NCBI GenBank assembly: GCA_032622095.1
Contig: CP136063.1
Coordinates: forward strand, 116,394,723 to 116,458,722
DNA length: 64,000 nucleotides
From: Siphonodentalium dalli
Lineage: Eukaryota; Mollusca; Scaphopoda; Gadilida; Siphonodentaliidae
Direction: 5' to 3'
A program made the translations under genes and the position numbers. Each line of letters starts with the position of its first letter. The stretch's first letter is position 1. Shown piece after piece: positions 61,588 to 64,000 of the stretch. The notes under the pieces are model-generated. The model was not told the DNA's origin, searched no databases, and was given only the letters and a program-made list of their open reading frames with translations.

Positions 61588-62480
61588 TATATGTAGACAG
61601 AAGTTAACAGATATTTTAAACGGTTTGCGGGATACTGGATTTTTAGCTACCCCTCCCCCAAACACGTTTTTGTCAAAAAATTACATATCTTTGATAACGA
61701 CTTTACAACATTTTCTAATTGATCTTAATGGGACTCAATATAAATATTTTATTATCCATCCCTTAACTAAGACCATTTCCGATTGGGCAAAAGCCGCCAT
61801 GTGATAGTCCTGGAAAAAGTCACATTGGACTCCCGAAAGTCATATTGGACTCCCGACTGTACAATATCACTTTTTTCACCACAACCTGGACTCGTACAAG
61901 AAAAACACATACTGTACACAACATTGTATAATAACTTTATAGTACTGAAATGTTTGTCTATCTATACCGTTTAATTCATTACAGATGTGTTTAGGCTTCC
62001 AAACCCCCAGTCACAACAACAACATATGTTATTGATAACAGGTAATTCTGTATGATTAACATCGATTTTATAGTACTAAAGTATGTGTTATAAACAGCAC
62101 ATGACCAACTATAATATTCAAATGGCTCAGTAGAGTTCTGGACACCACATGTAGAAAGAAATTGGCAGACGTTGTGAACGGGTTGCCTTATATTGGATTT
62201 CGGCTACCGCTCCCCCGAACATGTTTTGGTCGAAGAAATACATATTAATAATAACGACAACACACAGTTTTCTAAATGATTCTAATGGGACCAAATCGTG
62301 ATTCATGTGATGAAAACCGGATCTATAGACACCGGGGCGTGGTTAAAGATGTCATCAGGCTTCAAACAACAACACATTTTATTTATAACATGTAATTTTA
62401 TATTAATATATAGCAATGTTGTAGAACTAAAGTGTTTGTTATAAACGACACATAATATAGACTAACATATACAGAAAAAA
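61588..62480 (+). repeat. Diverged direct repeat, two copies about 560 bp apart
   Basis: ATGTAGA.AGAA, CTACC.CTCCCCC.AACA, GATAACGAC and TCT.AATGGGAC recur in order at 61590-61740 and 62152-62300, followed in both by AGGCTTC.AA...CAACAACA and GTACTAAAGT.TGT. No ORF. Confidence 0.65.
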
Positions 62481-62649
62481 AAAATGTTGCTGCCATAGTT
62501 ATTAATGGTTAGTGTCCCTCTAAATCGACAAAAATATAGAAAAATGGATATATTTGTATTTTATATCTCATAAACTGGTCTGACCTAAGTGGCAAACGTT
62601 AGTTAAAATATGTTCTACGTTTTGATGCCCCCCCCCTACACTACTTGAC

Positions 62650-64000
62650 GCACTTAACACACATTACGATCTGAAAGAATATGATCTAAATATCAACTGA
62701 GGGTGTGTACAAAGGATAGTTATATAAGGAAATACACAATGTTTATGGATGGGTTGGTTCCCGAAATGGTGTGGCAGGTTACAAAACACGACTGCATGGC
62801 AAATATAAAAGGCAAATTTTCTATTCATCAGATTTAAAGTCTTGAACACAATATGAACTGAAACTATATGCTTTCTAAATTAACTGAGACTGTGAACGGT
62901 ACGTAGTGCTATCAGGGAATACCTAATTTGTATGTGTGGCTTGTACATGTGTTCCTTTACACAAAGCGGCTGATAAATAAGAATGACGAATTGCTATGTT
63001 TTGAGGACCCGCTACCCAATTGAAGTGTTAAAGTTGGACACACCACGAACTGAAATGATTGCTCTCAATATTGACTGAGAATGTGGACAAAGGGTAGCAA
63101 TATCAGGACATACACAATGTTTATGGATGGGTTGTTTCCCGAAATTCTGTGACACTTAACAAAAAGCGGATGACAAACGACAAAGGGGAATATTTATTTT
63201 GTTTTGTGGGACCCCTTTATAAACCAATTTAAACTCTTGAATACACCATGCACTGAAGATGAATGCTCTTAATATTAACTGACAATTGAATGAAAGGTAG
63301 TGCTATCAGTGAATATAAAATTTATAAGGGTGGTTTGGTTCCCGAAATCCTTGGGTACTTTACAAAACGTTGAATTTTTTTTGCTTCAGGCTCCCTACCT
63401 CATTTAAAGTCTTAAACACATCGCGAATTGAAAGGATATGCGCCCAATATTAACCGAGGGTGTGGAAAAATGGGAGTTATATAAGGAAATACACATCTTT
63501 AATTGTTGGGTTGATTTCCGAATATCTGGGACACTTTACAAAAACTGGCTATCAAACCAGAAAGGCGAATTCTCACTGTTTTGGATCCCCTTAACCCATT
63601 TGAACTCTTGAACACACATTGAACTGAATATATATGCTCTCAATATGAAACGATGTGTCAACGAAAGGTAGTGCTGTCAGAGAATATACAATTTATTTGG
63701 GTAGTTTGATTCCTGAAATCCTATAACACTTTACAAAAGGCGGCTTGCAAATACGAAATGTGAATGTTCTTTGTTTTGAGGCTACCCTATCCAATTTGAA
63801 GTCTTGACCACACCGTGAACTGAAAGGGTATGGTGCCAATATTAACTAAGGCTGTATAGAAATTGACGCTGTGTCAATAAATACACATCTTTTAATATCT
63901 TGAACACACCATGAACTGAAGTTATATGCTCCAAAACGTAGCTGAATGATTAAAAGAAATGTAATGCTATCAGGGAAGTATCAATTGATATGGGTGGTTT
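62650..64000 (+). repeat. Dimeric satellite of about 177-200 bp monomers, continuing past the window
   Basis: Monomers start near 62655, 62833, 63029, 63229, 63406, 63603, 63801 and 63895, each with a CTTGAACACACCATGAACTG-like opening. Two types alternate: one with GGAAATACACA and GGTTGGTTCCCGAA, the other with GGTAGTGCTATCAG. The penultimate monomer is cut to about 94 bp. Confidence 0.85.

Overview
The window is animal nuclear DNA, very probably from a mollusc or another lophotrochozoan. The evidence is spliced exons with GT-AG borders, an AT-rich background, a degenerate LINE, many terminal-inverted-repeat elements, long satellites and no compact gene clusters. The phylum is an inference from repeat style. 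Host coding sequence is sparse. Two consecutive exons (2555-2653 and 3413-3581, + strand) encode part of the helicase ASCC3. One exon (55065-55250) encodes the first half of a THAP-type zinc finger. A 23-nt candidate first exon (59670-59692) belongs to no gene I recognise. A candidate promoter at 37.8-37.96 kb has IRF/ISRE-like sites, a TATA box and a donor-bearing 5' exon.

Layout. 1-8.95 kb: two direct copies (1-2315 and 6391-8951) of a 2.6-kb non-autonomous transposon flank the ASCC3 exons, with a related fragment (2749-3040) and a mini-Helitron (3049-3243) in the intron. 8.95-16 kb: unassigned spacer, then a 5.1-kb giant inverted repeat (10855-15986) whose arms are related to the first transposon family. 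16.6-35.15 kb: a composite satellite region. Segment X1 is followed by an old 1.75-kb satellite, then a second copy X2, then about six near-identical 1726/1436-bp satellite units running into a 100-N assembly gap (35152-35251). 35.5-52.7 kb: a Russian-doll structure. An outer inverted repeat (35561-36568 against 47798-52721) encloses an 8.1-kb foldback element (39189-47282, TAA target duplication), which carries a 2.3-kb palindromic element (40400-42713, TTA target duplication). The right outer arm is interrupted by a 5'-truncated, broken LINE with a partial endonuclease and a reverse transcriptase (about 48350-52040). 53.4-55.3 kb: a 1476-bp element with an 8-bp duplication lies between a CCAAT/ETS promoter-like stretch and the THAP exon. 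56-64 kb: a weak 1.95-kb inverted-repeat element, the candidate first exon, a 60/27/60 hairpin, GCGA-rich repeats, and a dimeric satellite of about 190 bp per monomer reaching the window end.

There is no operon logic here. The coherent story is evolutionary: related transposon families keep nesting in one another as inverted repeats, and satellites grow by unequal exchange between internal boxes. A motif resembling the YY1 consensus (AAGATGGCGGC) recurs in many of the repeats. No complete host gene is present, and no fully intact transposase or retroelement protein was seen.
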